The notes under the pieces: generated by a model
Databases searched by the model: none
The model's input: only the letters and a program-made list of their open reading frames with translations
Told to the model about the DNA's origin: nothing
Program-made: the position numbers and the translations under genes
NCBI RefSeq assembly: GCF_003285005.1
Contig: NZ_QMFA01000019.1
Location: forward strand, 1-64,000
Direction of reading: 5' to 3'
Origin: Paenibacillus sp. YN15
GTDB lineage: Bacteria; Bacillota; Bacilli; Paenibacillales; NBRC-103111
DNA length: 64,000 bases
In this document: positions 62,553 through 64,000 of the stretch, piece by piece
Layout: every line of letters begins with the position of its first letter
Position numbering within the stretch: position 1 is the first letter of the stretch

Positions 62553-63884
62553 CTACAGCAAATCTGCGGCCAACTGGGCCAAATTGGAGCGTTCCCCCCG
62601 CTCCAGCATAATATGCCCGGCAATCCCCTGCTCCTTAAAGCGCTCCACCACATAAGACAGACCGTTGCTGGTGGCATCCAGATAAGGATGGTCGATTTGG
62701 TGGGGGTCGCCCAGGAGCACAATCTTGCTGCCCTCCCCTACCCGGGAGACGATGGTTTTCACCTCGTGGCGGGAGAGGTTCTGGGCTTCGTCGATGATAA
62801 TAAATTGGCCCGGAATAGACCGGCCGCGGATATAGGTCAAAGCCTCCACCTGGATGCTGCCCAGTCCCGCCAGCACCTTGTCGATGTCCCCCGGCTTTTT
62901 CGTATCGAAGAGATACTCCAGGTTATCGTAGATCGGCTGCATCCACGGGCGCAGCTTTTCGTCCTTTTCCCCGGGCAGATAGCCGATATCCTTGCCCATA
63001 GGCACCACCGGCCGGGCGATCAGCAGCTTCTTGTATTTATGGTCATCCTCCACCTTCATCAATCCCGCGGCAACGGTGAGCAGGGTTTTGCCTGTGCCCG
63101 CCTTGCCGGTGAGGGTAACCAGCGGAATATCGTCGTTGAGCAGCAGCTCCAAGGCCATCCGCTGCTGGGCGTTGCGCGCCGCAATCCCCCAGATGGGATC
63201 ATTGCTCAAGAACAAGGGCTCCAGCCGTTTGCCTTCCTTGTTCACCTTGAGCAAAGCGGATTTGGAGGTGCCCATCTCATCCCTCAGAATCACAAATTCA
63301 TTGGGATACAAGGTGAAGCCCAAATTCAGGCTTTTCACATCAAGAAAGCGGTAGGTGTAAAATTCGTCGATAACCGCAGGATGCAGCTTGAGAGTAACGC
63401 ATCCGGTATACATATCCGAGTTGGACACAACCCGGTCAGACAAATAATCCTGCGCCGTCAGACCAAGCACATCGGCCTTAATCCGGACCAAGGTGTCCTT
63501 GCTCACCAGAATAACCGGCTGGGGATGCTCCTTTTCCTGCTCCTCCATATGATAATTCAGCGCAACCGCCAGAATCCGGTTGTCATTGGACATTTCCCCG
63601 AAGACATCCTGCATCTTGGCAAAGCTGCGGTGATTCAACTCCACTTTGATCGAACCGCCGTTATCCAGCGTAACCCCGTCCTGAAGCTTGCCTTTGGCCC
63701 GGAAGCCGTCCAGAAGACGGGAGGTGTACCGGGCATTGCGCCCGATTTCGTCGGCCAGCCGTTTTTTGGCATCCAATTCCTCCAGCACGATGGCGGGGAT
63801 AATCACATCATTGTCCTCGAAGGCGAATACTGCGTTGGGGTCCTGCAAAAGAACGTTGGTATCCAGAACATAAATTTTTCTCAT
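62553..63884 (-). CDS. PIN-PhoH family ATPase/ribonuclease protein (YlaK-like)
   Basis: A 443-residue protein with an N-terminal PIN nuclease domain (YVLDTNVLLQDP near residue 5, later acidic residues in EELDAKK and SNDNRILAVAL). The C-terminal PhoH P-loop domain has Walker A TGKAGTGKTLL and Walker B FIIIDEAQNLSRHE. PIN-PhoH proteins are RNA helicase/nucleases in actinobacteria; YlaK is the B. subtilis counterpart. The frame opens at 63947, but GGAGG lies nine bases before ATG 63884, which gives the family N terminus. The 116 bases upstream to the window end show no other feature. Confidence 0.92.
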   Translation of the reverse strand: MRKIYVLDTNVLLQDPNAVFAFEDNDVIIPAIVLEELDAKKRLADEIGRNARYTSRLLDGFRAKGKLQDGVTLDNGGSIKVELNHRSFAKMQDVFGEMSNDNRILAVALNYHMEEQEKEHPQPVILVSKDTLVRIKADVLGLTAQDYLSDRVVSNSDMYTGCVTLKLHPAVIDEFYTYRFLDVKSLNLGFTLYPNEFVILRDEMGTSKSALLKVNKEGKRLEPLFLSNDPIWGIAARNAQQRMALELLLNDDIPLVTLTGKAGTGKTLLTVAAGLMKVEDDHKYKKLLIARPVVPMGKDIGYLPGEKDEKLRPWMQPIYDNLEYLFDTKKPGDIDKVLAGLGSIQVEALTYIRGRSIPGQFIIIDEAQNLSRHEVKTIVSRVGEGSKIVLLGDPHQIDHPYLDATSNGLSYVVERFKEQGIAGHIMLERGERSNLAQLAADLL

Positions 63885-64000
63885 AGGGTGTCGCCTCCAA
63901 GTGTGTCTAGTCAACCGGCATACATACGATGATGGAGATGTGGTCAAACTATCCTTATTCTCGAAAACCTAGAAGGGTGGGAACATCCCGATGCGATTAC

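Overview
The window reads as chromosomal DNA of a spore-forming, moderately GC-rich Firmicute of the Paenibacillaceae, most likely Paenibacillus or a close relative. The evidence is a murE whose product carries the DNPR motif typical of meso-diaminopimelate ligases, paired sporulation and vegetative class B penicillin-binding proteins (SpoVD and PBP2B types), an RsfA-type prespore regulator, bacillithiol synthesis (bshC), strong AGGAGG ribosome-binding sites, many GTG/TTG starts, and carbohydrate ABC transporters of the LplABC type without their own ATPase.

Region 1 (1-14400, minus strand) is the division and cell wall (dcw) cluster in the order mraZ, rsmH, ftsL, pbpB, spoVD, murE, murF, mraY, murD, spoVE/ftsW, murG. 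An array of 10-bp-spaced TGGGG-type repeats just before mraZ matches the known MraZ operator. A 52-bp tandem repeat lies after murG.

Region 2 (14400-35000, minus strand) keeps the order known from Bacillus (rsfA-like ylbO, panE/ylbQ, bshC/yllA, mraZ) but with inserted material: a DUF4349 lipoprotein, a BceRSAB-like two-component/ABC module, ahcY, a broken polysaccharide-lyase/DUF1861 chimera, a 532-bp non-autonomous element with IS66-like ends and an 8-bp target duplication, and an oppABCDF operon. A second, nearly palindromic MITE-like element lies at 15607-15836.

Region 3 (33800-39200) holds a MidA-like methyltransferase, a lipoprotein, a PcsB-like coiled-coil protein without a catalytic domain, an orphan solute-binding protein, and a tiny holin-like toxin gene with a divergent antisense RNA gene and a shared bidirectional terminator (a type I toxin-antitoxin module).

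Region 4 (39200-61200) is a rhamnogalacturonan/pectin utilisation locus comparable to the B. subtilis yes/yet/yte loci. It contains a GH105 unsaturated galacturonyl hydrolase, a short propeller protein, a dCache chemoreceptor, an XRE-type regulator, a NodB-type deacetylase, a DUF1961 (YesU-like) protein, a YetA-like exo-lyase, a YesS-like membrane AraC regulator, two paralogous solute-binding lipoproteins, two permeases and a GH42 (YesZ-like) beta-galactosidase. None of the enzymes has a signal peptide, so imported oligosaccharides are probably finished inside the cell.

Region 5 (61200-64000) has a Cys-cluster/pentapeptide protein and a PIN-PhoH protein converging on an intergenic repeat cluster. 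The least expected signal is a set of three intergenic clusters (24792-25015, 33513-33688, 62171-62359). Each has two or three direct copies followed by two inverted copies of a roughly 25-bp motif at a fixed 50-51 bp pitch. They share almost no sequence with each other beyond a TATTT end, so architecture is conserved while sequence is not.
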